Shown: positions 10,591 to 18,878, counted from the first letter of the stretch. The stretch is DNA of 64,000 nucleotides from Burkholderia sp. SRS-W-2-2016 (GCF_001931485.1 NZ_MSDV01000055.1:22777-86776), one strand, 5' to 3'. Notes: generated by a model from the letters alone, not told the origin. Translations and numbers: made by a program.

Positions 10591-10659
10591 AATATTGAAA
10601 AATGCGGCGTTGCAGCATATGATTGAGGAATTCGTTCTCTCAATCGTCTGGAGTGACAA

Positions 10660-10881
10660 GTGGATTTTGTGCCTCTCGCGCTGTTCGCCATGGCTGTCGT
10701 AACGTTGGGCTCCGCCGCCACGGTTTTGTTGACCGACGGGATTCCCGAGTCGGTCGCGCAATTCGCATCCCGGCATGGCCGCTTCATCGGCCTGGGCGAG
10801 GCGCGCGGCAACACGGCGTCGGCGCTCAATCGCGCGCATGTTCCAGCAGAGGCGATGAATGTCGTCAGAACTTCAAACTGA
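10660..10881 (+). CDS. possible small membrane protein (73 residues)
   Basis: A GTG-started frame with one N-terminal hydrophobic segment (about residues 4-24) and a polar remainder. Third positions are fairly GC-rich, as in real genes here. It has only a weak GGAG-like leader and its end overlaps the gntR start by 23 bp. No family is recognised. It may equally be chance. Confidence 0.25.
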   Translation: MDFVPLALFAMAVVTLGSAATVLLTDGIPESVAQFASRHGRFIGLGEARGNTASALNRAHVPAEAMNVVRTSN

Positions 10882-11578
10882 AGCAGTGGCCACCCCGCTG
10901 ACTTTGTCTTTGCAGCCGATCGGCGCGAGTGCGAGCTTGCGCGATCAGGCGTACGCGATGCTGCGTCAGGCGATCGCCGACGCGGACATCTACCAGAATC
11001 GCGAAGAAATCCGTCTCGACGAGCGCGTGCTCAGCGAATCGCTCGGCGTGAGCCGCACGCCGGTGCGCGAGGCGATGACCTTGCTCGAGCAGGAAGGCTT
11101 TCTGCGCATGGTGCCGCGGCGCGGCATCTATATCGTGCGCAAGAGCAAGCGCGAAATCGTCGAAATGATCCAGATGTGGGCCGCGCTCGAAAGCATGGCC
11201 GCGCGTCTCGCCACGCTGCACGCGAGCGACGCGGAAATCGGCCGCCTGCGCCATATGTTCGACAACTTCCGCGACTCCACGCCGGCCGAGCATATCGCCG
11301 AGTATTCGGATGCGAACATCGCGTTTCATCAGGCGATCGTCGAGTTGTCGAAGTCGCAGATCATCCTCGACACGATCAAGAACATCTTCATCCACGTGCG
11401 CGCGATCCGGCGCATGACCATCTCGCAGAGCGACCGCGCGGCGCGTTCGATCGTCGATCATCTGCGCATCATCGAAGCGCTCGAGAAGCGCGATACCGAA
11501 CTTGCCGAGCGGCTCACGCGTCAGCATTCGCTCGATCTGGCGGCGTTCGTCGAAGCGAATTGCGATTTTCTCGATTGA
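10859..11578 (+). CDS. GntR-family regulator, FadR subfamily (FCD domain)
   Basis: Transcription regulator of 239 residues: winged helix-turn-helix at about residues 25-95 (LDERVLSESLGVSRTPVREA, then EGFLRMVPRRGIYIV) and an FCD ligand-binding domain at about 105-230. The metal/acid-binding residues of FCD domains are visible (Asp and His in SDANIAFHQAI, His in VDHLRIIEAL). FCD regulators usually sense organic acids. It is followed by a strong terminator and then by a catabolic operon with matching palindromes in its promoter, so I infer it controls that operon as a ligand-released repressor. Confidence 0.92.
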   Translation: MSSELQTEAVATPLTLSLQPIGASASLRDQAYAMLRQAIADADIYQNREEIRLDERVLSESLGVSRTPVREAMTLLEQEGFLRMVPRRGIYIVRKSKREIVEMIQMWAALESMAARLATLHASDAEIGRLRHMFDNFRDSTPAEHIAEYSDANIAFHQAIVELSKSQIILDTIKNIFIHVRAIRRMTISQSDRAARSIVDHLRIIEALEKRDTELAERLTRQHSLDLAAFVEANCDFLD

Positions 11579-11617
11579 GTAGCGGTTAGGCGCCCGGTTG
11601 GGGCGCGGCAGGACCCG

Positions 11618-11651
11618 AAGCCCGCGGTGCATTGGCACCGCGGGCTTTTTT
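11618..11651 (+). terminator. Rho-independent terminator of gntR
   Basis: A perfect 13-bp stem (AAGCCCGCGGTGC), 4-nt loop and a T-run, 40 bp after the gntR stop codon. It separates gntR from the catabolic operon. Confidence 0.92.
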
Positions 11652-11757
11652 GCGTCCGGCGTTTGGACAGTAACGGGAGTTCTGCGCGGAGCGGGGCGGG
11701 GGGAGCGCTAATCGCCTCTGCGGGATAAACCGCGCTTGACTGTCTCAGAAATATGGT

Positions 11758-11773
11758 ATGTGATATATCAACG
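11758..11773. promoter_or_regulatory. operator-like site, copy 1
   Basis: ATGTGATATATCAACG contains the palindromic core TGATATATCA and matches 13 leading bases of copy 2. A TTGACT hexamer lies 17 bp upstream (11736-11741). Likely bound by the adjacent GntR protein. Confidence 0.6.
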
Positions 11774-11914
11774 CCGGACGCAGAACATTCCGGCTCGGTG
11801 TTTTCCCTTGAAACGACCTTCGCGACGCGCGTAATTCCGGCGCAAAGCCGCGCAGGAAAAGGCTTCAGCAGCAACCCGACGCACCCGACTTATCTCGAAA
11901 TTGGCCTTGATTGA

Positions 11915-11930
11915 ATGTGATATATCACAT
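11915..11930. promoter_or_regulatory. 16-bp perfect palindrome, probable GntR operator
   Basis: ATGTGATATATCACAT is fully self-complementary. It sits 101-116 bp before the ThDP gene start, in the only long non-coding stretch of the operon, and directly after a TTGATT hexamer (11907-11912). A TACGGT hexamer 17 bp after that hexamer would place the operator between -35 and -10, the layout of a repressor site. The repressor assignment is an inference from the gntR neighbour. Confidence 0.7.
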
Positions 11931-12030
11931 ACGGTATGGAGCGGGGCAGGCGCGACGCTTCATGCCGATCGACCGCAAGTGAACCCGCATGGGACCGGAG
12001 TGACAACTCCGATCGACAAAGGAGACAACC

Positions 12031-13794
12031 ATGTCCGCAGTCGTTGCATCCCTGAACCCCGCCACCGGCACCACCACCGCCGACGACACCCTCAAGCAGA
12101 AAACCCGCGACGCCGGCGTCGTGTCGGGCGGCCATCTGGTCGCGAAGGCGCTGAAGAACGAAGGGGTCGACACGATCTTCACGCTGTGCGGCGGCCACAT
12201 CATCGATATCTACGACGGCTGCGTCGATGAAGGGATTCGCATCATCGACGTGCGCCACGAGCAGGTCGCCGCGCACGCGGCCGACGGCTACGCGCGCCAG
12301 ACCGGCAAGCTCGGCTGCGTGGTGACGACCGCCGGCCCCGGCTGCACCAACGCGGTGACCGGCATCGCGACCGCGTTCCGCTCCGAGAGCCCGATCCTGC
12401 ATATCGGCGGCCAGGGCGCGCTGTCGCAACACAAAATGGGCTCGCTGCAGGACCTGCCGCACGTCGACATCATGGCGCCGATCACCAAGTTCGCGGCGAG
12501 CGTGTCGAGCACCGAGCGCGTCGCCGACATGATCTCGATGGCCGCGCGCGAGTGCTTCAACGGCGCGCCCGGTCCGGCCTACCTCGAAATTCCGCGCGAC
12601 GTGCTCGACCGCGAAGTCGACGCGACCCGCGCGGTCGTGCCGAAGCCGGGCCACTATCGCGCGTCGACCAAATCGATCGGCGATCCGCGCGACATCGAAA
12701 AACTCGCGGACATCCTCGTCAATGCCGAGCGGCCGGCGATCCTGTACGGCCAGCAGGTGTGGATCGCGCGCGGTCACGAGGAGGCGGTCGCGCTGCTGCG
12801 CGGGATCGAGATTCCCGGTTATTTCAACGGTGCGAGCCGCGGTCTGCTGCCGCCGGGCGATCCGCATCATTTCGACCGCACGCGCTCGCAGGCTTTCGCG
12901 AACGCCGACGTGCTGATCGTGGTGGGCACGCCGTTCGATTTCCGCATGGGCTACGGGCGCCGCATCAGCAAGGAACTGACGCTGGTGCAGATCGATATGG
13001 ACTACCGAACGGTCGGCAAGAACCGCGATATCGATCTCGGTCTGGTCGGCGATCCGGGCGCGATTCTCGCGGCCGTGCTGCAAGCGGCCAGCGGCCGCGT
13101 GAAAGAGGACAAGCGCCAGGCGCGCCGCAAATGGCTCGCGCAGCTGCGCGATGCGGAAGCCACCGCCACTGAAAAACTGCTGCCGCTGTTCCATTCGAAC
13201 AGTACTCCGATCCATCCGTATCGGGTCGCGTACGAGCTGAACGAATTCCTCGCCGACGACACGATCTACATCGGCGACGGCGGCGACGTCGTGACGATTT
13301 CCGCGCAGGCGGTGCGCCCGCGCCGGCCCGGTCAATGGATGGATCCGGGCGCACTGGGCTCGCTCGGCGTCGGCACCGGCTTCGCGCTCGCCGCGAAGCT
13401 CGCGCACCCGAACAAGGAAGTGCTCTGCTATTACGGCGACGGCTCGTTCGGGATGACCGCGTTCGATATGGAAACCGCGAACCGTTTCGGCGCGCCGTAT
13501 CTGGCGGTGATCGGCAACAACTCGGCGATGAACCAGATTCGTTACGGACAACTGGCCAAATACGGCGACGAGCGGGGCAACGTCGGCAATCTGCTCGGCG
13601 ACGTGCCGTTCAGCAAATTCGCGGAGATGCTCGGCGGCTACGGCGAGGAAGTGCGCGATCCCGCGCAGATCGCCGCCGCGTTGCAGCGCGCGCGTGAAGC
13701 GATTCATCGGACCGGCCGCTCCGCGGTGGTCAATATCTGGGTCGACCCGCGCGAATACGCGCCGGGCACGAAGAACCAGACCATGTACAAATAA
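12031..13794 (+). CDS. ThDP-dependent enzyme, 2-hydroxyacyl-CoA lyase / oxalyl-CoA decarboxylase-like
   Basis: Cytoplasmic thiamin-diphosphate enzyme of 587 residues with the three-domain architecture of acetolactate synthase, oxalyl-CoA decarboxylase and 2-hydroxyacyl-CoA lyase. The ThDP-activating Glu is E77 (RHEQ), and the Mg/ThDP motif is GDGSFG at about 469 ending in NN at about 496. It stands directly before frc, so acyl-CoA chemistry is expected. However, the sequence around residues 130-145 (GGQGALSQHKMGSL) lacks the Tyr-Glu segment of known oxalyl-CoA decarboxylases, and the C-terminus ends in a distinctive TKNQTMYK. I therefore favour a 2-hydroxyacyl-CoA lyase over a true Oxc, without certainty. 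Strong AAAGGAGA ribosome binding site. Confidence 0.8.
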   Translation: MSAVVASLNPATGTTTADDTLKQKTRDAGVVSGGHLVAKALKNEGVDTIFTLCGGHIIDIYDGCVDEGIRIIDVRHEQVAAHAADGYARQTGKLGCVVTTAGPGCTNAVTGIATAFRSESPILHIGGQGALSQHKMGSLQDLPHVDIMAPITKFAASVSSTERVADMISMAARECFNGAPGPAYLEIPRDVLDREVDATRAVVPKPGHYRASTKSIGDPRDIEKLADILVNAERPAILYGQQVWIARGHEEAVALLRGIEIPGYFNGASRGLLPPGDPHHFDRTRSQAFANADVLIVVGTPFDFRMGYGRRISKELTLVQIDMDYRTVGKNRDIDLGLVGDPGAILAAVLQAASGRVKEDKRQARRKWLAQLRDAEATATEKLLPLFHSNSTPIHPYRVAYELNEFLADDTIYIGDGGDVVTISAQAVRPRRPGQWMDPGALGSLGVGTGFALAAKLAHPNKEVLCYYGDGSFGMTAFDMETANRFGAPYLAVIGNNSAMNQIRYGQLAKYGDERGNVGNLLGDVPFSKFAEMLGGYGEEVRDPAQIAAALQRAREAIHRTGRSAVVNIWVDPREYAPGTKNQTMYK

Positions 13795-13821
13795 CCCGCA
13801 TCCCCCTTCAGGAGACATCAC

Positions 13822-15069
13822 ATGGCCAAGGCACTCGACGGTGTGCGCATCCTCGATTTCACGCATGTGCAATCGGGACCGACCTGTACCCAGTTACTGG
13901 CGTGGTTCGGCGCGGACGTGATCAAGGTGGAGCGGGCGGGCGCGGGCGACATCACGCGCGAACAGCTGCGCGACATTCCCGACGTGGACAGTCTGTACTT
14001 CACGATGCTCAATCACAACAAGCGCTCGGTGACGATCGATACCAAGCATCCGGAGGGCAAGCAGGTACTCGAAGCGCTGATCCGCAAATGCGACGTGATG
14101 GTCGAGAACTTCGCGCCGGGCGCGCTCGACCGGATGGGCTTCACGTGGGAGCGGGTGCAGGAGCTCAATCCGCGGATGATCGTCGCGTCGGTGAAGGGCT
14201 TCGGTCCCGGGCCTTATGAGGATTGCAAAGTATATGAGAACGTCGCGCAATGCGCGGGCGGCGCGGCATCGACCACCGGTTTCGACGATGGCCCGCCGGT
14301 CGTGACCGGCGCGCAGATCGGCGACAGCGGCACCGGTCTGCATCTGGCGCTCGGCATCGTCACCGCGCTCTATCAGCGCACGCATAGCGGACGCGGTCAG
14401 CGCGTGCTGGCGGCGATGCAGGACGGCGTGCTCAATCTGTGCCGCGTCAAGCTGCGCGACCAGCAGCGGCTCGAGCGTACCGAGGTGCTGAAGGAGTACC
14501 CGCAATATCCGAACGGCGAATTCGGCGAAGCGGTGCCGCGCTCGGGCAATGCATCGGGCGGCGGGCAGCCGGGCTGGATTCTGAAGTGCAAAGGCTGGGA
14601 GACCGATCCGAACGCGTATATCTACTTCATTACGCAGGCGCCGGTGTGGGCGAAGATCTGCAACGTGATCGGCAAGGAAGAGTGGGCCACCGATCCGGAC
14701 TACGCGACCGCGCCCGCGCGGCTGCCGCGTCTGAAAGAGATCTTCGCGGAGATCGAACGCTGGACGATGACCAAGACCAAGTTCGAGGCGATGCAGATCC
14801 TGAACAAGTACGACATTCCTTGCGGGCCGATCCTGTCGATGAAGGAAATCGCCGAGGAGCCGTCGCTGCGCAAGACCGGCACGATCGTCGAAGTCGATCA
14901 TCCGCAGCGCGGCAAGTATCTGACCGTCGGTAATCCTATCAAGCTGTCCGACAGTCCGACCGACGTCCAACGCTCGCCGCTGCTCGGCGAGCATACCGAC
15001 GAAGTGATGGCCGAGCTCGGCTATACGCCCGAGCAGATCAGCGCGTTGCGCACGGCTGGCGCGATCTGA
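13822..15069 (+). CDS. frc: formyl-CoA:oxalate CoA-transferase (class III, CaiB/BaiF)
   Basis: Class III CoA-transferase of 415 residues, closely resembling formyl-CoA transferase along its length. It moves CoA from formyl-CoA to an acid such as oxalate. Key residues are present: Gln17 in THVQSG, the catalytic Asp168 in IGDSGTG (Asp169 in the Oxalobacter enzyme), and the mobile glycine loop SGGGQPGW at about residue 250. The stretch LDRMGFTWERVQELNPRMI is also typical. It follows the ThDP gene by 27 bp with its own AGGAGA site, so the two form one operon. The acceptor acid may be oxalate or another acid, given the unusual partner. Confidence 0.88.
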   Translation: MAKALDGVRILDFTHVQSGPTCTQLLAWFGADVIKVERAGAGDITREQLRDIPDVDSLYFTMLNHNKRSVTIDTKHPEGKQVLEALIRKCDVMVENFAPGALDRMGFTWERVQELNPRMIVASVKGFGPGPYEDCKVYENVAQCAGGAASTTGFDDGPPVVTGAQIGDSGTGLHLALGIVTALYQRTHSGRGQRVLAAMQDGVLNLCRVKLRDQQRLERTEVLKEYPQYPNGEFGEAVPRSGNASGGGQPGWILKCKGWETDPNAYIYFITQAPVWAKICNVIGKEEWATDPDYATAPARLPRLKEIFAEIERWTMTKTKFEAMQILNKYDIPCGPILSMKEIAEEPSLRKTGTIVEVDHPQRGKYLTVGNPIKLSDSPTDVQRSPLLGEHTDEVMAELGYTPEQISALRTAGAI

Positions 15070-15084
15070 ACGCGGGAGCGAGCT

Positions 15085-15918
15085 ATGGATACGTGGATGA
15101 GGTTCATGTCGAGCGATGGCGGCATCGTGTTCGGCCGGGTCGAAGGCGCTTATCTGCACGAGTACGAAAGTCTCGAGCAGCCTGTGCCGACCGGCGCGGT
15201 GCTGTCGCTGCGCGCGCTGACGCCGCTCGCGCCATGCGCGCCGGGCAAGGTCATCGCGTTGTGGAATAACTATCACGCGCTGGCGGCGAAGCTCGACAAG
15301 CCCGTGCCGACCCATCCGCTGTTTCTGATGAAGCCGGCGGCCTCGGTGATCGGCTCGGGCGAGCCGATCCGCCGGCCGCGTCATTACGCGGGCAAGATCG
15401 TCTACGAGGGCGAGCTCGGCGTCGTGATCGGCAAGCGCTGCCGCGACGTCGACGTGCGCGAGGCGCAGGCCGCGATTTTCGGCTACACGCTGATCAACGA
15501 CGTAACGGCCGCCGATCTGCTCAACGAGAATCCGCACTTTCCGCAGTGGTGCCGCGCGAAGAGCTTCGATACATTCTGCTGCATCGGTCCCGGTATCGTG
15601 TCCGGTTTCGACTGGCGGCACGCGCGCTTGCTGACCACGCTCGACGGCGTCGAACGGCAGAACTATCCGCTCGACGATATGGTTTTCTCGCCCGCCGAGC
15701 AGGTGAGCCTGATTTCGCAGGATCTGACGCTCGAACCCGGCGATGTGATTGCATGTGGCACGTCGCTCGGGGTCGGGTCGATCAAGGACGGCGCAACGGT
15801 CTCGATCACGATCGACGGTCTCGGCACGCTGACCAATACGCTGAGCACCGGCGTACAACGCGAAGCGCCGGCGCCGGATTCGCAGCAGCGCGACGGTGCC
15901 GCCGCGAATACGGTGTAA
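15085..15918 (+). CDS. fumarylacetoacetate hydrolase (FAH) family protein
   Basis: Cytoplasmic enzyme of 277 residues in the FAH superfamily, which includes hydratases, isomerases, decarboxylases and C-C hydrolases acting on 2-keto acids. The core starts at PGKVIALWNNYHAL (about 53), and FLMKPAASVIG and the metal-ligand region YEGELGVVIGK and LINDVTA follow in family order. The C-terminal DVIACGTSLGVG is also typical. It lies 15 bp after frc and shares the operon. Its exact reaction is unclear; oxaloacetate or acylpyruvate turnover are family precedents. Confidence 0.88.
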   Translation: MDTWMRFMSSDGGIVFGRVEGAYLHEYESLEQPVPTGAVLSLRALTPLAPCAPGKVIALWNNYHALAAKLDKPVPTHPLFLMKPAASVIGSGEPIRRPRHYAGKIVYEGELGVVIGKRCRDVDVREAQAAIFGYTLINDVTAADLLNENPHFPQWCRAKSFDTFCCIGPGIVSGFDWRHARLLTTLDGVERQNYPLDDMVFSPAEQVSLISQDLTLEPGDVIACGTSLGVGSIKDGATVSITIDGLGTLTNTLSTGVQREAPAPDSQQRDGAAANTV

Positions 15919-16015
15919 GCGCAGTCTGAGCGCGGTCTGCGCGCGGTCTGAGCGTTGTGCGAAGCCGCGCGAGCGCGCGGCTCGCATCTGTACATCGCAT
16001 CACGGAGGGTCACGC

Positions 16016-16987
16016 ATGCTGCAAGCTTGTGGGAGTGCCGTGTGGATGGACCTGTTGCTGCTGCTGGCGGTGACGCTCGCCGCCGCGCTGGGCGCGGCGC
16101 TGCTGGTCGCGTTGGTCGCGCTCGGGCAGCGTCTGTGCAAATGGCGCGCGACTCGCCGGCTTTACGGTTGCGCGGTCGCGTTCGCGGCGCTACTGGCCGG
16201 CAGCTTCGCGGCAGGGCTCGGTGCTCGATCCTGGATTGTGGGCGCGGCATTGACCGGTGCGGTACTCGGCGCATGGCGGATGCGTGGACGCAATCCCACG
16301 CGCTGGCCCGCACTTGTCGCGTTGCTCGGCAGCGGCATGGGTCTCGCGGTCGTCTCGATAGGGGTTGCGCATGCCGTGCCGACGGCGGCGAGCGATAACA
16401 CCGAACGGCTCGCGTTGTGCGCGGCGGTATTCATCGGCGCGCTGATCTTCGCGCAATCGTCGCTCGCGTTCTGCAAGCTGCGCGGTGCATTGCAGCGCGA
16501 TGCGCTCGCGCTCCCCGGTCATCATCTGGTCAATCTGCTGGCGCTGCTGTTATGCGGCTGGCTCGGCTATAGCTTCGCGACTGAACCCGCGCAACTATTC
16601 GGACTTGCCGAACTGCTCGCGATGAGCGCGTTGGCGGCCGCGATCGGCGCGCATCTAATGATTAGTCGCGAGTACTCGGGTTTGCCTGTGCACGCGGCGA
16701 ATGGCGACGCCTGCACCGTCTATGCGTTCGCCGCGCGCAGCGACGGCATGACGATCGCGCGGCCGGGCCTGCTGGCGAATCTCGCATGGCACGGCGGCGA
16801 AGATTGCGGGGATGCGGGCGGTGCGGAGCCGATGTGGGCGTTGCGCGATCTCGCGCCGGGGACCGTGCGCGCGAGTGCTTATCCATATCGGCGCGGTTTG
16901 CGCGAAGGCCGCCACGTGAATGGCCGGCAGCGCGAATGCACGCGCGCGCGGCCGCTTCATGTCACGACGACGCGGCGCGCATCATGA
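16016..16987 (+). CDS. truncated PntB-like membrane protein (transhydrogenase beta-subunit membrane domain only)
   Basis: Integral membrane protein of 323 residues with about eight hydrophobic segments. Residues about 95-235 follow the membrane domain of NAD(P) transhydrogenase beta subunit: the WPALVALLGSGMGLAVV stretch matches the PntB helix with MPELVAILHS, and VFIGALIFAQSSLAFCKLRG matches [20 protein letters not shown]. The proton-relay His of PntB (H91 in E. coli) is Gly105 here. The NADP-binding domain III is absent, and the last 90 residues are unrelated and Arg-rich. It follows the FAH gene by 97 bp with a GGAGGG site. Transhydrogenase activity is not expected; the role is unknown. 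It could also be a decaying gene. Confidence 0.7.
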   Translation: MLQACGSAVWMDLLLLLAVTLAAALGAALLVALVALGQRLCKWRATRRLYGCAVAFAALLAGSFAAGLGARSWIVGAALTGAVLGAWRMRGRNPTRWPALVALLGSGMGLAVVSIGVAHAVPTAASDNTERLALCAAVFIGALIFAQSSLAFCKLRGALQRDALALPGHHLVNLLALLLCGWLGYSFATEPAQLFGLAELLAMSALAAAIGAHLMISREYSGLPVHAANGDACTVYAFAARSDGMTIARPGLLANLAWHGGEDCGDAGGAEPMWALRDLAPGTVRASAYPYRRGLREGRHVNGRQRECTRARPLHVTTTRRAS

Positions 16988-17041
16988 ATAGCGCGCGAGT
17001 ACATGCGGAGTATGCACAGCCGCTCGTACCGGCAATGCGGC

Positions 17042-17065
17042 GCGGCGGGCTGCAGAGCCCGCCGC
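17042..17065. terminator. GC-rich hairpin between convergent genes
   Basis: A 10-bp perfect stem (GCGGCGGGCT) with a 4-nt loop lies 55 bp after the PntB-like gene. There is no T-run, so it is a weak intrinsic terminator at best. Confidence 0.45.
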
Positions 17066-17073
17066 TATCGAAC

Positions 17074-17100
17074 CATCGCGTACATCGAGTACATCGCGTA
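17074..17100. repeat. tandem 9-bp repeat, three copies
   Basis: CATCGCGTA, CATCGAGTA, CATCGCGTA run head to tail in the convergent intergenic gap. No function is evident. Confidence 0.6.
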
Positions 17101-17121
17101 CCGCAGTGCTTGCCGCCGCGC

Positions 17122-17442
17122 TTATTCGCCGGCCGCCGCCGCGAACTCGCTGTAGTACTGCGTCTTTCTATGCAGGATCATTTGCGCGAGAAACTCGGCG
17201 TCGTACGCGCGATGCAAATGATTGTGATACCGCTCGATATACGCGGTAATACGCGCCGACTCGCTATTGAATTCTTTCAGCATATCGAGCGTCGCGCGAT
17301 CCCAGCGGAAGCGCAGGCCGAGATCGCTGAATGCCGCGTTATAAGCACTCAGATGCGCGTCGTCCGGATGCGCGTCGCGCTGATCCGTCCCGAGGCTGGC
17401 GCCGCGCGGACTGACGGAAGAGTGAAGCGGTGCGTGGTTCAT
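17122..17442 (-). CDS. hypothetical protein (106 residues)
   Basis: Soluble small protein of unknown family starting MNHAPLHSS, with a polar N-terminus and a helical C-terminal two thirds rich in aromatic and charged residues (LRFRWDRATLDML, then ITAYIERYHNHLHRAYDAEF). The start is set by an AGGAGG site 6 bp upstream; an earlier in-frame start would lie ahead of it. A dyad motif shared with the lysR promoter lies 65 bp upstream, suggesting control by that LysR protein. I do not recognise the family. Confidence 0.75.
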   Translation of the reverse strand: MNHAPLHSSVSPRGASLGTDQRDAHPDDAHLSAYNAAFSDLGLRFRWDRATLDMLKEFNSESARITAYIERYHNHLHRAYDAEFLAQMILHRKTQYYSEFAAAAGE

Positions 17443-17506
17443 GATCGGCCTCCTGAGCTGGCAAGTGAAAGAACTCGCTTGCAGCATAGAAGTCGCGACC
17501 GATTTG

Positions 17507-17526
17507 CAATAGTTAAAGTTTTATTG
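17507..17526. promoter_or_regulatory. LysR-type dyad upstream of the hypothetical gene
   Basis: CAATA-N10-TATTG with central GTTAAAGTTT. The inner 13 bases ATAGTTAAAGTTT recur exactly at 23957 and, with one change, on the other strand at 18524-18536. Confidence 0.55.
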
Positions 17527-17538
17527 GGTTGCCATAGC

Positions 17539-18486
17539 CTACTGCTTATGCACGCTCAATTCCTTCACGCGCGTAATACGTTCGATCAGATTCGCGCCTT
17601 CCTCCATCAGGAAACGTTTGAAGGCGACCGCGACCGGCGGCAGGCGTTTGTTCTTCCGGTGTACGACGTACCAGTTGAGCATCACCGGAAAGCTCTCCAC
17701 GTCGAGTACCACCAGATGACCCAATTGCAATTCGAGGCTGATCGTATGCGCGGACAGAAATGCGATGCCCATGCCGGCGATCACCGCCTGCTTGATCGTC
17801 TCGGTGCTTTTGATCTCCATCGCGATCTTCAGATTGGACAGCCGCCCGGCGAAACCTTCTTCCATCGAATTCCACGTATCCGAGCCGCGTTCGCGCACGA
17901 TGAACGCCTCGTTCGCGAGTTGACTGAAGCGGATGTTGCGCTTATGCGCGAGCGCATGGGTGGGTGCCGCGACGATCACGTAAGGGTGCGGCGCAAACGG
18001 TTCGTTGGTCGCGTCGGTTTCATGCGGCGGCCGCACCATTACCGCGAGGTCGGTCTGATTGGTCGCGAGTTGATGCAGCAATTCTTCGCGGTTGTGCACC
18101 GCGAGATTCAGATCGACACCGGAATAGCGGCGCGTGAATTCGGCCAGCAGGCGCGGAAAGAAATAGTCGCCGGCACTGATCACCGCGACATTGAGCTTGC
18201 CGCCGGAGACGCCCTTCAACTGACTCATCGCCTCGTCGACTTCGTGGAACTGCTGCATGATCGCGCGGCTGTAGTGCAGCATTTCGGTGCCGGCCGGCGT
18301 CAGGTAGATCTTCTTGCCGAGCTGTTCGAACAGCGGCAGTCCCGCATGTTCTTCGAGTTGCCGGACCTGGGTGGAGACGGCCGGCTGAGTCAGATGCAGT
18401 TCCTCGGCCGCGCGCGAAAAACTCAGGTGTCGCGCGACCGTTTCAAAGACCTTCAGTTGCCGCAGCGTCGCATTGCGCATCGTCAT
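17539..18486 (-). CDS. LysR-family regulator, CbbR-like
   Basis: LysR-type regulator of 315 residues: winged helix-turn-helix at about 5-65 (FSRAAEELHLTQPAVSTQVR, then LFEQLGKKIYLTPAG) and a periplasmic-binding-like effector domain after about 90. The run GGKLNVAVISAGDYFFPRLL and the overall pattern are those of CbbR-type members. I use the start MTMRNATLRQ; the 13 residues upstream look non-coding. It is divergent from the OxlT-like carrier gene, the usual arrangement of a LysR regulator and its target. A dyad of LysR-box form lies 32 bp before its start. Confidence 0.92.
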   Translation of the reverse strand: MTMRNATLRQLKVFETVARHLSFSRAAEELHLTQPAVSTQVRQLEEHAGLPLFEQLGKKIYLTPAGTEMLHYSRAIMQQFHEVDEAMSQLKGVSGGKLNVAVISAGDYFFPRLLAEFTRRYSGVDLNLAVHNREELLHQLATNQTDLAVMVRPPHETDATNEPFAPHPYVIVAAPTHALAHKRNIRFSQLANEAFIVRERGSDTWNSMEEGFAGRLSNLKIAMEIKSTETIKQAVIAGMGIAFLSAHTISLELQLGHLVVLDVESFPVMLNWYVVHRKNKRLPPVAVAFKRFLMEEGANLIERITRVKELSVHKQ

Positions 18487-18878
18487 GGTCGATGTATAAG
18501 GAACTGTGAATCGACATAATAACAAACTTTAATTATTCGTAATTCAGCAATGACCCTAGCATGGATTCTTATAAGAAGCCGAATTGCCGGCGCGTTGTGC
18601 GGGTTAACGCGCGGTAGGGTGGGGTAGCGCACTAAATGGCGGGAAATTGTCTAGAAGTTGGCTGTAACGCTTACCGTCCCGTGTATTTAAATTGCTCGGA
18701 ATAAAGCAGAATTTCCCGGCATGCGGCGCGAATCGTTTTAAAGAAGTCGGCAATTAGCGGTGGCTATTTTTCAATCTTCCCGAATGGCGAAGTACTTTCG
18801 GGACATAAAAATAAGGCGGGACACATCCAGCGCGGCACTCAGGCCGCCGGCACTAAATAAATAGTGGAGACAAGGCTC
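18487..18878. other. divergent promoter region of lysR and the OxlT-like carrier
   Basis: About 390 bp of AT-richer DNA without a supported gene. It contains the dyad described separately and presumably both promoters. Confidence 0.6.
18518..18537. promoter_or_regulatory. LysR-type dyad upstream of the CbbR-like regulator
   Basis: AATAA-N10-TTATT with central CAAACTTTAA. On the minus strand its core reads ATAATTAAAGTTT, one mismatch from the sites at 17509 and 23957. It fits an autoregulatory and divergent-target LysR box. Confidence 0.6.

Noticed and set aside
12031..13794. Naming the ThDP gene oxc (oxalyl-CoA decarboxylase)
   Set aside because: The neighbour is Frc, but the characteristic Oxc Tyr-Glu segment is not seen; the name would overstate the evidence.
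11890..13872. Minus-strand open frame of 660 codons over the ThDP gene
   Set aside because: Antisense to an enzyme with clear ThDP motifs; low-complexity Arg/His/Asp composition.
13894..15987. Minus-strand open frame of 697 codons over frc and the FAH gene
   Set aside because: Antisense shadow of two well-supported enzymes, no domain.
17074..17100. CRISPR-like array
   Set aside because: Only three 9-bp units without spacers; a plain tandem repeat.
16786..18519. Plus-strand open frame of 577 codons across the CbbR-like lysR
   Set aside because: Opposite to a clear LysR gene and a small gene with its own ribosome binding site; no domain.
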